Both the position numbers and the translations under genes were made by a program. A DNA stretch of 64,000 nucleotides. It comes from Flavobacterium piscisymbiosum. Lineage in GTDB: Bacteria > Bacteroidota > Bacteroidia > Flavobacteriales > Flavobacteriaceae. Positions 55,785-64,000 of the stretch are shown here, piece after piece. Positions within the stretch are counted from its first letter, which is position 1. Each line of letters starts with the position of its first letter. The notes below the pieces were generated by a model. That model had not been told where the DNA came from, searched no databases, and saw nothing but the letters and a program-made list of their open reading frames with translations. Where the stretch lies: NCBI RefSeq assembly GCF_020905295.1, contig NZ_JAJJMM010000001.1, positions 4,526,001-4,590,000 of the forward strand. Direction: 5' to 3'.

Positions 55785-55888
55785 GTGTATCATCTATTTG
55801 CGTATCATATATTGCGTATCATATATTGTGTATCATATATTGTGTATCATATATTGCGTATCATATATTGCGTATCATATTTTGCGTA
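55785..55888. repeat. Tandem 14-base repeat array
   Basis: About six and a half units of CGTATCATATATTG or TGTATCATATATTG run from 55801 to 55884, with a longer divergent unit before them. The region downstream of acr3 (55635-56232) contains no gene. It also holds CTAAGATACTAAG microrepeats at 55655 and a GGTTGAAACC-type pair (55712 and 55892). Confidence 0.85.
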
Positions 55889-56027
55889 CCAACGGTTGAA
55901 ACCGTTGGCTATGTTTAAAAGCTGATATTTATATTTGTGATTGAGCTGATTCATGGCTTGATTTACAATTTTATAGTTTTTGCATTTCTTCTTTGTTTTT
56001 GACGGAAGTGTAATGAAAACAAAAGTC

Positions 56028-56106
56028 CTAGCCCTGATAGAAGTGGAAATCCTTTTGTGGCGGGGTTCGCCACAAAAGATTGGAACGGATAGCAGGAAAT
56101 AGCTCC
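56028..56106 (+). repeat. Structured dispersed repeat, copy 3 (with central hairpin)
   Basis: It begins CTAGCCCTGATAGAAGTGG and ends ATAGCAGGAAATAGCTCC. The centre is a perfect hairpin TTTTGTGGCG/CGCCACAAAA with a different sequence from that in copy 2, consistent with conserved structure. Confidence 0.75.
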
Positions 56107-56170
56107 TAATTATTCAACTTATCTAAGGATATTAGATGGAAATTTCGAAATATATTTTCTGATATAACAT

Positions 56171-56208
56171 AAAAAAAGGTTCAACTTTTGATGGTTGAAC
56201 CTTTTTTG
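56171..56208 (-). terminator. Terminator of the ccsBA gene
   Basis: AAAAGGTTCAAC and GTTGAACCTTTT pair around an 8-base loop. On the minus strand it is followed by TTTTTTT, 25 bases after the stop. Confidence 0.85.
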
Positions 56209-56232
56209 TGAATTAATAAAATACCTTATTTA

Positions 56233-59200
56233 TTATTTTTTCTTTTTATAATACTTGCGGTATTTTGGATATGTTACAATTCCGATAAGGGCAATTGTTC
56301 CTAATGAATACCAGATCCAGCTTAATGAATGTGCTTCTCCGCTTGCGTATGAGTGTAGACCAACTAAGTGGAAGTTTACTCCGTAATAGGTAAATAAAAT
56401 TGACACGAAGGCAAACATACTCATTAAATTAAAGAACCATTGTCCTCTTAATGCAGGAACAAATCGAGCGTGAATTACGAAGGCATAAACCATAATCGAG
56501 ATTAAAGCCCATGTTTCTTTTGGATCCCATCCCCAGTAACGTCCCCAGCTTTCGTTGGCCCATTGTCCTCCAAGGAAGTTACCAATGGTAAGCATGATTA
56601 GACCAATTGTTAAAGACATTTCGTTGATATAGGTAATTTCTTTGATGTTTAAGTCCATTTTTACCTTGTTCTTATCGTTGGTAAAGAAGATTAAAATTAA
56701 TCCGACAAAACCAAGAATCATTCCTAATGCAAATGGGCCATAACTTCCTACAATTACTGCTACGTGAATCATTAACCAATATGAGTTAAGAACCGGTTGC
56801 AGGTTTGCAATTTCAGGATCGATCCAGTTTGCGTCTGCGGCAAAAAAGATCATCGCTGTTACGAATGCTGCTGATGCGACGGTAAGTTTCGATTTACGAT
56901 CGAAAGCCAGTCCGAAGAACATGGTTGCCCATGCCACATAAACAATTGCTTCGTAAGCGTTACTCCAGGGTGCGTGACCTGAAATGTACCAACGGGCTAT
57001 TAAGGCGATGGTATGAAATGCAAATATTACTCCTATTAATATATGAAAACCATTTACGGTAATGCGAAGCCATTTTTTATCAAAGAAAGTACTGAAAAGT
57101 GTAAAGATCAACATGAAAATTCCGGCAAGTGAATACCAGTAGAACATTTTTGGTAAAATGTTGTAGGTGTTGTATGCGATTTCAAGGTCGATTTTCTTAT
57201 CACTTGGACGTACTTTACTTCCGAATTTCTTTTGAAAGCCATCTATACTTTCAACCAAATGATCGGCAGTATCAAAGTTTTTAGAAATTGATCCGTTGTT
57301 TAAAGCGCTAAAATATAAAGGCAGAATTTGTTTTACATAGGTAGAATCCATGCCTTTTAAACCTGCATTTTGTAATTCTAAATACGAAATCCATTTATTG
57401 TTTGGATCATTCGGGATTGGAAAAATTTTCAGGATGCTTCCGCTCAAGGCAGATTCCATTAAGTTAACTTTTTTATCTGTTTCAATAAAATCTGTTTCAA
57501 AACTATTTGGATTCGCTGCTTTGTACGCTGCATCTAAATAAGGAGATAATTTATAATTTCCGTTTTCGTCAAAGAATTTTACAAACGGTGCTAATTTAGC
57601 TTTTCTGTCTACGCCAATGATTTTACGAATACTATCATCTTTTGTATTAAGATAAATAAGCGGAACTTGTATCCAAACCTGAGCGTATTGTGTCATTGAC
57701 AGGAATACCTGATCAGAGTTCATTCCGTTGTAAGTGTCTTTATGACTTACTTTTCTCAACAATTCAGATGAGAAAGTATTAATAGGTTTCATTCTACCAC
57801 CGGCATCCTGAATAATCAAACGTCCAAATTTAGCGGCGTGTGCTAACGGAGCTTTGTAAATCGTCAGTAAAGAATCTATTTGTTTCTGACTTGGTGCTGC
57901 AGTTACGTGATTGGCGTGATCGTTAGGATCTGCAGGTGCATGGTTATGATTGTGATCGTGACCATCTCCCTCCGTATGAACGTGAGGTGCCTGAGCAAAA
58001 CCAGAGAAACTTAGCATTAAAACCAGAATCGTAATTAATTTTTTCTTTTTTACATTGTCTAGTTTACGTTTTAGATCAGCAAAACGAGAATGTTTGGTAA
58101 ACATAATAGCCATTAAACCAAAGTATAACATAAAATATCCAAAATAAGTAATAGATGTTCCCCAGAAATCGTGGTTTACAGATAATACCGTTCCTTTTTC
58201 GTCCGGATCGAATGATGATTGAAAAAATCTATATCCTTTGTGGTCTAAAACGTTGTTCATGAAAATTCTGGCATCAAATGTTTCTGTAGAATCCTGAACG
58301 GTTACTTTACTTTCAAAAGCCGAATAACTTTTCTCTGTTCCAGGATATTTTGTGGCGATAAAATCGTTTAATTTTATTTTAAATGGCAAAATATACGTTT
58401 TACTTCCGTAGAATAAACTGTATTCGATTTTACCAATTTTTACGGTTTGAGGCTCTCCTACACTACCCTTAGATCCTAAAAGACGAACTTCTTTTTCCTG
58501 GCCATCTGCTTTAACTTTTACTACTAAAGCATCGTGGTGAGATTTGGCTTTATAATCGTTATCCGACTCGTAATCAACAACTCCTCTTACAGCTGGATCC
58601 GGAAAAACGATTCGAATATCTCCAATACTATATAAAGAACGCATCATAAGTGGCTGAATATCATCTTTGGTTACAGATCCTTTTAATTTATCTGCCATTC
58701 GCATAAACTCTCCTTCAAAAGGGGTTTGAATGGTATATTTTTCGCCAGTTGTGTTAATATTGATAGCGCCTTCTGTAGGTTTGTTTAATGCAAATAATAC
58801 ATTATGAATGTTTTGAACTTCTCCTTCTTTTAGAAAATGTTCTTCACGTCCGCCTGCTCCCGCTTCTACCAATTTAAGATATAAAGTTCCGTTTGCAGAT
58901 GGTTTTATTACTTCTTTAGCTCCCATGATGTAGTTAACATAAGTTACTTCAAAAGGAGTTTCGTCGAATTTACCTGAAAGCGTAAAATCGTTATTGGTTA
59001 CCGGCGAGAACAATAATGGCTTGTCAAAAACTCTACGTTTCATTTCGCCTTTGTATTCTCCGTCTGCAAAAACAGTTAAGAACGTTTTGTCTGAATAGAC
59101 TTGATTTTCGGCAGCGCCTTCACGAATTGGCATCATTCCTTCGTAACTGATATAGCGCGTAATAAAAGCTCCTATAAGAATAAAGATAAAAGCTAAGTGA

Positions 59201-59445
59201 AGTATAAGTGTTGCCCATTTTTCTTTTTTATGTAATTGGTAACGTTTGATATTTCCGAAGAAATTGATCAAAAAGAAGACCATTATTGCTTCAAACCACC
59301 ATGTATTATAAATTAGAATTCGGGCTGTGTCTGTATTGTATTTACTTTCGATAAAAGTACCAATACCCATTGCGATAGCAAATGTTAAAAAAAGAACAGA
59401 CATTAATCGTGTAGAAAACAAAAAAGAGAATATTTTTTTATCCAT
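56233..59445 (-). CDS. ccsBA: Fused ResB-CcsA cytochrome c biogenesis protein
   Basis: The 1070-residue protein joins ResB/CcsB (residues 1-480, several membrane helices and a large periplasmic part) to CcsA (about 780-1070). The CcsA half has the heme-handling tryptophan-rich motif WGRYWGWDPKETW near residue 980. A soluble linker carries a His/Asp-rich run HDHNHNHAPADPND near 500. System II heme transport and attachment to cytochrome c is the family role. The frame runs to 59556, but TACTTTTG (59477-59484) is a promoter box there, so ATG 59445 is chosen. Confidence 0.92.
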   Translation of the reverse strand: MDKKIFSFLFSTRLMSVLFLTFAIAMGIGTFIESKYNTDTARILIYNTWWFEAIMVFFLINFFGNIKRYQLHKKEKWATLILHLAFIFILIGAFITRYISYEGMMPIREGAAENQVYSDKTFLTVFADGEYKGEMKRRVFDKPLLFSPVTNNDFTLSGKFDETPFEVTYVNYIMGAKEVIKPSANGTLYLKLVEAGAGGREEHFLKEGEVQNIHNVLFALNKPTEGAININTTGEKYTIQTPFEGEFMRMADKLKGSVTKDDIQPLMMRSLYSIGDIRIVFPDPAVRGVVDYESDNDYKAKSHHDALVVKVKADGQEKEVRLLGSKGSVGEPQTVKIGKIEYSLFYGSKTYILPFKIKLNDFIATKYPGTEKSYSAFESKVTVQDSTETFDARIFMNNVLDHKGYRFFQSSFDPDEKGTVLSVNHDFWGTSITYFGYFMLYFGLMAIMFTKHSRFADLKRKLDNVKKKKLITILVLMLSFSGFAQAPHVHTEGDGHDHNHNHAPADPNDHANHVTAAPSQKQIDSLLTIYKAPLAHAAKFGRLIIQDAGGRMKPINTFSSELLRKVSHKDTYNGMNSDQVFLSMTQYAQVWIQVPLIYLNTKDDSIRKIIGVDRKAKLAPFVKFFDENGNYKLSPYLDAAYKAANPNSFETDFIETDKKVNLMESALSGSILKIFPIPNDPNNKWISYLELQNAGLKGMDSTYVKQILPLYFSALNNGSISKNFDTADHLVESIDGFQKKFGSKVRPSDKKIDLEIAYNTYNILPKMFYWYSLAGIFMLIFTLFSTFFDKKWLRITVNGFHILIGVIFAFHTIALIARWYISGHAPWSNAYEAIVYVAWATMFFGLAFDRKSKLTVASAAFVTAMIFFAADANWIDPEIANLQPVLNSYWLMIHVAVIVGSYGPFALGMILGFVGLILIFFTNDKNKVKMDLNIKEITYINEMSLTIGLIMLTIGNFLGGQWANESWGRYWGWDPKETWALISIMVYAFVIHARFVPALRGQWFFNLMSMFAFVSILFTYYGVNFHLVGLHSYASGEAHSLSWIWYSLGTIALIGIVTYPKYRKYYKKKK

Positions 59446-59476
59446 TTTTGAGGAATTACATTGTATAAAAGTGGCA

Positions 59477-59505
59477 CAAAAGTACTTAAAAATGTTGAGT
59501 TCCAA
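59477..59505 (-). promoter_or_regulatory. Promoter of ccsBA
   Basis: On the minus strand TTG at 59505-59503 is followed after 18 bases by TACTTTTG (59484-59477), matching the Bacteroidota layout. The ATG lies 31 bases downstream at 59445. Confidence 0.65.
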
Positions 59506-59838
59506 TATTTGAAGTTTGTTAATAAAAACCAAAAATAGGGTTTGATTTTTAGTCAAATTGACAAAAATGTACGCTTAATTTTACAAATTTACAATAGCAT
59601 CATTTATTACAAAAGTGGCTATGAGTTTGGCGCTATAAGACTTGAAGAGTTTTTATGATAATGAATCTGTTTTACTAAGGTTTAAAATTGACTGGGTTTA
59701 TAAAATATACCATTTTAATACACGTTTGCATATCATTAACAAAATAATGCGCGATTAAAATCTTTTTAATCTGTGCAATCTGTGGGTAAACTCTACTTTC
59801 ACTATTTTCTTTAGAAAAAATAATGCTAATTTTGCGAT

Positions 59839-60600
59839 ATGATTCGAATAACAATAATTGGTTCAGGCAATGTTGCCCAGCATTTGATAAAAGCTTTCAC
59901 CAAAAGTGAACTTGTAGAAATTGTACAGGTTTATTCCAGAAAAAAAGAAACTTTAAGTTCTTTAATTGAATTTGATAAAATTACAAGTGATTTTGAGGAA
60001 TTGCAGGAAAGTGATTTGTATATTATTGCCGTCTCAGACAAGGCTATTACTGATGTTTCTAAACAATTGCCTTTTCAAAACCGAATCGTTGTACATACTT
60101 CTGGCGCGGCTTCGCTTGATGTTTTGGATGCCAAAAACAGAAAAGGTGTTTTTTATCCGCTTCAAACATTTTCTAAAAACAAAGAAATTGATTTTTCGAT
60201 CATTCCGCTTTGCTTAGAAGCTGAAAATACTTTCGATTTTCGTGTTTTAGAAACTGTTGCTAAAAGCATCTCTAGTGCTGTTTTTGCTATTAACTCCGAT
60301 CAGAGAAAGGCATTGCACGTAGCAGCAGTTTTTGTAAATAACTTTACGAATCATTTATATCAAATTGGACAGGAAATTTGTACTGAACATAAAGTTCCTT
60401 TTGAAATCTTAAAGCCATTAATACAAGAAACTGCCGAAAAAATAAATACTTTAAATCCTGTCGATGCGCAAACCGGACCTGCAAAACGAAATGATATCAA
60501 TACAATTGAGGCGCATTTGGAGTATTTGACAAACGAAAATCAAAAAAATATTTATAAAATACTAACACAATCTATACAGCATAATGGCAAAACATTTTAA
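59839..60600 (+). CDS. Rossmann-fold protein with DUF2520 domain
   Basis: The 253-residue protein begins with a NAD(P)-binding loop GSGNVA at 8-13, and its C-terminal half (about 130-250, GVFYPLQTFSK, HVAAVFVNNFTNHLY) matches DUF2520. It resembles pyrroline-carboxylate or ketol-acid reductases in fold; the reaction is unknown. TAATTTTG at 59827-59834 lies only 4 bases before the ATG, so the mRNA may be nearly leaderless. The KdsC-like gene overlaps its end by 17 bases. Confidence 0.85.
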   Translation: MIRITIIGSGNVAQHLIKAFTKSELVEIVQVYSRKKETLSSLIEFDKITSDFEELQESDLYIIAVSDKAITDVSKQLPFQNRIVVHTSGAASLDVLDAKNRKGVFYPLQTFSKNKEIDFSIIPLCLEAENTFDFRVLETVAKSISSAVFAINSDQRKALHVAAVFVNNFTNHLYQIGQEICTEHKVPFEILKPLIQETAEKINTLNPVDAQTGPAKRNDINTIEAHLEYLTNENQKNIYKILTQSIQHNGKTF

Positions 60601-61111
60601 AGAAATAATGAACGACATCACTACTTTTGTTTTTGATGTTGATGGCGTACTTACAGACAGTTCGGTTTTTGTAACCAATGAAGGAGAAATGCTTCGCACG
60701 ATGAATATTCGTGATGGTTTTGCTATGAAAGCGGCTGTTGAAAGTGGATTTAACGTTTGTATTATTTCCGGCGGAAGCAACGAAGGCGTTCGTATTCGTT
60801 TACAGAATCTTGGTATAAAAGACATTCATTTAGGAAGTCCTGATAAAGTTAAAACCTTTAAGGAATACACTGAAACCTATAATATCAAGCCTGAACAAGT
60901 TTTATATATGGGTGATGATATTCCTGATTTTCACGTTATGCAATTAGTTGGTTTGCCAACCTGCCCACAAGATGCAAGCCCTGAAATCAAAAATATTTGC
61001 CGTTATGTTTCGCACGTAAAAGGCGGAAAAGGTGCTGTAAGAGATGTTATCGAACAAGTGATGAAAGTGCAGGGAAAATGGATGGAATGTTTTAACGGGA
61101 AACATGATTAG
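60584..61111 (+). CDS. KdsC-like HAD phosphatase (Kdo-8-phosphate phosphatase type)
   Basis: The 175-residue HAD protein has the nucleophile pair D18/D20 in FDVDGVLTDS, ISGGSNEGVRIR near residue 63, a lysine in LGSPDKVKT and the metal aspartates in YMGDDIPD near 110. The compact form without a cap matches KdsC, which makes Kdo for lipopolysaccharide. It overlaps the upstream gene, so translation may be coupled. A YrbI-type relative with another sugar phosphate is possible. Confidence 0.85.
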   Translation: MAKHFKEIMNDITTFVFDVDGVLTDSSVFVTNEGEMLRTMNIRDGFAMKAAVESGFNVCIISGGSNEGVRIRLQNLGIKDIHLGSPDKVKTFKEYTETYNIKPEQVLYMGDDIPDFHVMQLVGLPTCPQDASPEIKNICRYVSHVKGGKGAVRDVIEQVMKVQGKWMECFNGKHD

Positions 61112-61144
61112 TTTTCAGTCGCAGTCACAGTCTCAGTAACAATT

Positions 61145-61212
61145 GTTTCAGGTTTCAGATTTCAGGTTTGAAATGACGAAAACCTTCGTAAATAACCTGA
61201 AACCTGAAACCT
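61145..61212. repeat. GTTTCAGGTTTCAG / CTGAAACCTGAAAC inverted repeat
   Basis: Direct and inverted GTTTCAG-type blocks at 61145-61169 and 61194-61212 surround a short spacer. A CCTTTGAACC fragment lies at about 61226. No gene lies between 61112 and 61282. Confidence 0.5.
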
Positions 61213-61282
61213 AAAAAACCTCTGCCCCTTTGAACCTTTGTAACTTAAAAAAAAACTTAGTCCCTTAGAACCTTAAAAAAAA

Positions 61283-62209
61283 ATGAAATTCCTCAAACTC
61301 ATTCGATATAGGAACCTACTTATGCTTGCTTTTATGCAGGTATTATTTCGTTATGCATTTTTAAAACAACAGAATATTCCATTAGCCCTGGCCGACTGGC
61401 AATACGGATTATTGGTTTTGAGTACCGTTTTATTGGCTGCAGCTGGTTATGTAATTAATAATATATATGATGTTGCTACCGATACTATCAATAAACCAGA
61501 GGATGTTGTTATTGGTAAAGGAATCTCAGAAACTGCTGGCTATAATATTTATGTAGCACTTAATATTACTGGCGTTGCTCTTGGTTTTGTTTTGTCTAAT
61601 ATTATTTTAAGACCGGGTTTTGCTTCGTTATTTATATTGATTGCTTCATTGCTTTATTTTTATGCAACAACTTTAAAGCAAATCATGATTTTAGGCAATT
61701 TTGTTGTAGCATTATTACTTTCGGCAAGTGTTTTAATCATTGGCGTTTTTGACCTTTTTCCAGCAACTAATTCCGAGAATCAGGCGCAAATGGCAAGCTT
61801 TTTTTCGATACTGACAGATTATGCTTTGTTTGCTTTTATGATTAACTTTATTAGGGAGATCGTTAAAGATATCGAAGATGTAAATGGCGATTACAATCAA
61901 GGAATGAACACCTTACCTATTGCAATAGGAATTAGTCGTGCTGCAAAAATAGCGGTAGTTTTTGCTGTTATTGCTTTTCTTTTATGTCTGCTTTATACCA
62001 ATACTTATTTTTTTCAGAATAATCTTTTTATTGCAACATTTTATTCTTTTGCTTTTGTTCTGGCACCCCTTTTATATTTCATTGTAAAAATAGTTTCAGC
62101 AAAATCTAAAAAAGATTACCGCCATTTGAGTACAGTTTTAAAACTCATTTTATTCTTCGGAATTTTATCCATTCTAATTATTACCTTAAATATCAAGTAC
62201 AATGCTTAA
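61283..62209 (+). CDS. UbiA-type prenyltransferase (geranylgeranylglycerol-phosphate synthase-like)
   Basis: The 308-residue protein has eight or more hydrophobic helices. The prenyl-diphosphate-binding motif NNIYDVATDTINKPEDVV lies near residue 63, and a second motif IEDVNGDYNQGMNT near 198. The family in Flavobacteria is annotated as (geranylgeranyl)glycerol-phosphate prenyltransferase-like, but the acceptor is not known. It overlaps maf by 8 bases, indicating coupled translation. Confidence 0.85.
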   Translation: MKFLKLIRYRNLLMLAFMQVLFRYAFLKQQNIPLALADWQYGLLVLSTVLLAAAGYVINNIYDVATDTINKPEDVVIGKGISETAGYNIYVALNITGVALGFVLSNIILRPGFASLFILIASLLYFYATTLKQIMILGNFVVALLLSASVLIIGVFDLFPATNSENQAQMASFFSILTDYALFAFMINFIREIVKDIEDVNGDYNQGMNTLPIAIGISRAAKIAVVFAVIAFLLCLLYTNTYFFQNNLFIATFYSFAFVLAPLLYFIVKIVSAKSKKDYRHLSTVLKLILFFGILSILIITLNIKYNA

Positions 62210-62786
62210 AGAAAAACTAAAAAAATATACTTTAATCCTGGCTTCGGGCTCACCACGCAGACAACAGTTTTTTAAGGATCTGGACCTTGATTTCGAAATA
62301 AGATTAAAAGAAATCGAAGAGATATATCCTCCTGAATTGAAAGCAGTTGAAATCACGGATTATTTGGCTGCATTAAAAGCAAGTGCATTTGATGGAGAAC
62401 TAAAAGAAAATGAAATTCTGATCACCAGTGATACCATTGTGTGGCATAAGGATAAAGCTTTAGGGAAACCCAAAAATGCTCAGGAAGCTTTTGAAATGAT
62501 CAAATCAATGTCTAACGACACGCACGAAGTTTTTACATCGGTATGTTTTAGAACCAGCTTTACTTCTACTGTAATAAATGACGTAACAAAAGTAACTTTC
62601 AAAGATTTGTCAGACGAAGCGATTTTGTATTATATCGAAAACTATAAACCTTATGATAAAGCGGGTGCTTATGGTATTCAGGAATGGTTTGGTTTTATGG
62701 CAGTTGCAAAAGTCGAAGGTTCTTATACCAATGTTATGGGCTTACCAACAGCTAAAGTTTACGAATATTTGAGTACTTTAGTGTAA
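62202..62786 (+). CDS. maf: Maf-family nucleotide pyrophosphatase
   Basis: The 194-residue protein has LASGSPRRQQFFKD near residue 13, SDTIVWHKDKALGKPKN near 75 and the KAGAYGIQEW segment near 150, all Maf signatures. Maf enzymes remove pyrophosphate from non-canonical nucleotides such as dTTP/UTP analogues and limit misincorporation. It shares a start overlap with the prenyltransferase gene and is followed by an MscS gene after 11 bases. Confidence 0.94.
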   Translation: MLKEKLKKYTLILASGSPRRQQFFKDLDLDFEIRLKEIEEIYPPELKAVEITDYLAALKASAFDGELKENEILITSDTIVWHKDKALGKPKNAQEAFEMIKSMSNDTHEVFTSVCFRTSFTSTVINDVTKVTFKDLSDEAILYYIENYKPYDKAGAYGIQEWFGFMAVAKVEGSYTNVMGLPTAKVYEYLSTLV

Positions 62787-62797
62787 AAAAAATATTT

Positions 62798-63328
62798 ATG
62801 TTTTCTTTTAAAGAATATAGTCAGGAAATTTTCAGCACCATAATTATCCTTTTCGCTTTAGTAGCGTTAAGAGTAATTATTGCAAAATTAATTCGTCGTT
62901 ACGCCAGTACAAGTCACCTATTAGAACATAGAACTAATTTGGTTATTAAGTATATTCATATTTTAATGAATATACTGGTAACCATTAGCTTAATTGTAAT
63001 TTGGGGAGTTGAAACTAAAGATATTTTTATAACAGTTTCTTCAATTGCAACCGTAATTGGAGTGGCTATGTTTGCGCAATGGTCGATTTTGAGTAATATT
63101 ACTTCGGGAATGATATTGTTTTTCTCATTTCCTTTCAGAATTGGAGATACTATCAAAATTCATGATAAAGATTTCCCTATAGAAGCTGAAATAGAAGATA
63201 TTAGTGCTTTTCATGTGAACCTAAAAACAAAAGAAGGCGAGAAAATTATCTTCCCAAACAATTTACTTCTTCAAAAAGGCATCTCAATCATGCCGGCGCA
63301 TTACGAAGAAAAAGAGTTTTTTGATTAA
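62798..63328 (+). CDS. Small MscS-family mechanosensitive channel
   Basis: The 176-residue protein has three hydrophobic helices (residues 8-25, 52-68 and 73-105) with the pore-region FAQWSILSNITSGMILFFSFPFRIGDTI typical of MscS, then a short beta domain. It lacks the larger C-terminal domain of E. coli MscS and the long N-terminal part of other family members. It may open on osmotic downshift. It is the last gene of the prenyltransferase-maf run. Confidence 0.9.
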   Translation: MFSFKEYSQEIFSTIIILFALVALRVIIAKLIRRYASTSHLLEHRTNLVIKYIHILMNILVTISLIVIWGVETKDIFITVSSIATVIGVAMFAQWSILSNITSGMILFFSFPFRIGDTIKIHDKDFPIEAEIEDISAFHVNLKTKEGEKIIFPNNLLLQKGISIMPAHYEEKEFFD

Positions 63329-63371
63329 AGAGATTTAGCCAGATAACTTTTTAAATACTTGCTGAAATTGT

Positions 63372-64000
63372 ACCGCAGAGCCTGCAAAGTTTTTTCGCAA
63401 AGTTCGCAATGTTATTTGATCTGAAATTTCAGGAGAAGTCCGCAAAGCTATCCTTCAAATCATTTTATTCCGATGGCTGTCGGAATAAACAAAAGAAAAT
63501 TTGTGCTAATTTGTGTAATTTGTGGTAAAAAAGTTTCTCGCAGATTTAGCGGATAGTGCAGATTTAAAAAAAAACTGACAATCATTTTAATCTTTGGTAA
63601 ATTTTCACCGCAGAGCCCGCAAAGTTTTTTCACAAAGTTTACGAAGTTTTCGAGCTGAAAATTTCAAGAGAAGTCCGCAAAGCTAATTCTTTAATATCAT
63701 TCTATTTGGTTAGATGTATCAAAGAAAAAATTCGTGAAAATTCGTGAAATTCGTGGCAAAAAAAATTCTCGCAGATTTAGCAGATAAAGCAGATTTCTTA
63801 AAATGCTTCAAATCATTTTATCCCTTTTGCTTATCGAAAGTAACAAAAGAAAATTTGTGCTAATTTGTGTAATTTGTGGTAAAAAAGTTCTCGCAGATCT
63901 CCCAGATAAAGCAGATTTAAAAAAAACCTGACAATCATTTTAATCTTTGCTAAATTTTCACCGCAGAGCCCGCAAAGTTTTTTCACAAAGTTCACGAAGT
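63372..64000. repeat. Mosaic repeat array at the window end
   Basis: Block A (ACCGCAGAGCC(T/C)GCAAAG) occurs at 63372, 63607 and 63960. Block B (AAAGAAAATTTGTGCTAATT, then GTGGTAAAAAAG and CTCGCAGAT) occurs at 63492, in variant form at 63723, and at 63846. A GAAGTCCGCAAAGCTA sub-block is also repeated. No gene is visible in these 629 bases, and the array continues past the window. Confidence 0.75.

Overview
The window looks like a chromosomal segment of a Flavobacterium-type member of the Bacteroidota. The DNA is AT-rich, and many genes are preceded by the Bacteroidota -7 box TAnnTTTG, sometimes with a TTG/TTTG about 16-22 bases upstream. The gene set fits: a menaquinone pathway, a fused ResB-CcsA cytochrome c biogenesis protein, YpdA, DUF3667, DUF2853, DUF2199 and DUF6428 proteins, ACR3, and a short SpeA. 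No phage, integrase, transposase, CRISPR array or rRNA was seen. Most genes are intact housekeeping or envelope genes in short operons. The unusual material lies between genes.

Layout. 1-5 kb: the start of a GIY-YIG protein, tRNA-Val(TAC), an exporter-type ABC transporter, a porin-like protein and proline dehydrogenase. 5-9.5 kb: aroB, then a polyamine-type unit (arginine decarboxylase, a deoxyhypusine-synthase-like enzyme, an acidic-tailed protein) behind a 240-base leader with an attenuator-like hairpin. 9.5-17.7 kb: recQ, a DinB-like protein, PEP carboxylase, an Lrp regulator, and a divergent pair (M14 carboxypeptidase and XRE regulator) whose shared intergenic region holds six copies of one palindrome. 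17.8-31 kb: acyltransferase, spermidine-synthase-like protein, M23 protein, small exported proteins, an APC permease, a class V aminotransferase fold enzyme, msrA, selO, a CYTH-ypdA operon, and an OmpA plus helix-hairpin-helix pair.

31-44.5 kb: the menaquinone genes menC, menA, menB and menD on the minus strand, mixed with a TPR protein, an S41 peptidase, a UPF0173 hydrolase, cvfB, an M28 peptidase and a lipoprotein gene broken by an in-frame stop. 44.6-53 kb: thioredoxin-like protein, GNAT, an S33 peptidase flanked by inverted repeats, a glutathione peroxidase, an 850-base region with candidate small peptides, an ECF sigma/anti-sigma pair, DoxX, a YD-like protein and DUF3667. 53-55.6 kb: a compact arsenic operon (arsR, DUF6428, arsenate-reductase-like phosphatase, acr3). 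56-64 kb: ccsBA, a Rossmann/DUF2520 protein, a KdsC-like phosphatase, a UbiA prenyltransferase, maf, a small MscS channel, and a repeat-rich end.

The most rewarding leads are the six-site operator array at the XRE/M14 pair, the attenuator-like leader ahead of speA, a structured dispersed repeat present three times, the nonsense-interrupted lipoprotein, the small-peptide region near 49 kb, and several tandem or inverted repeat arrays. No clearly new multi-gene system (defence, secretion or mobile) could be supported.
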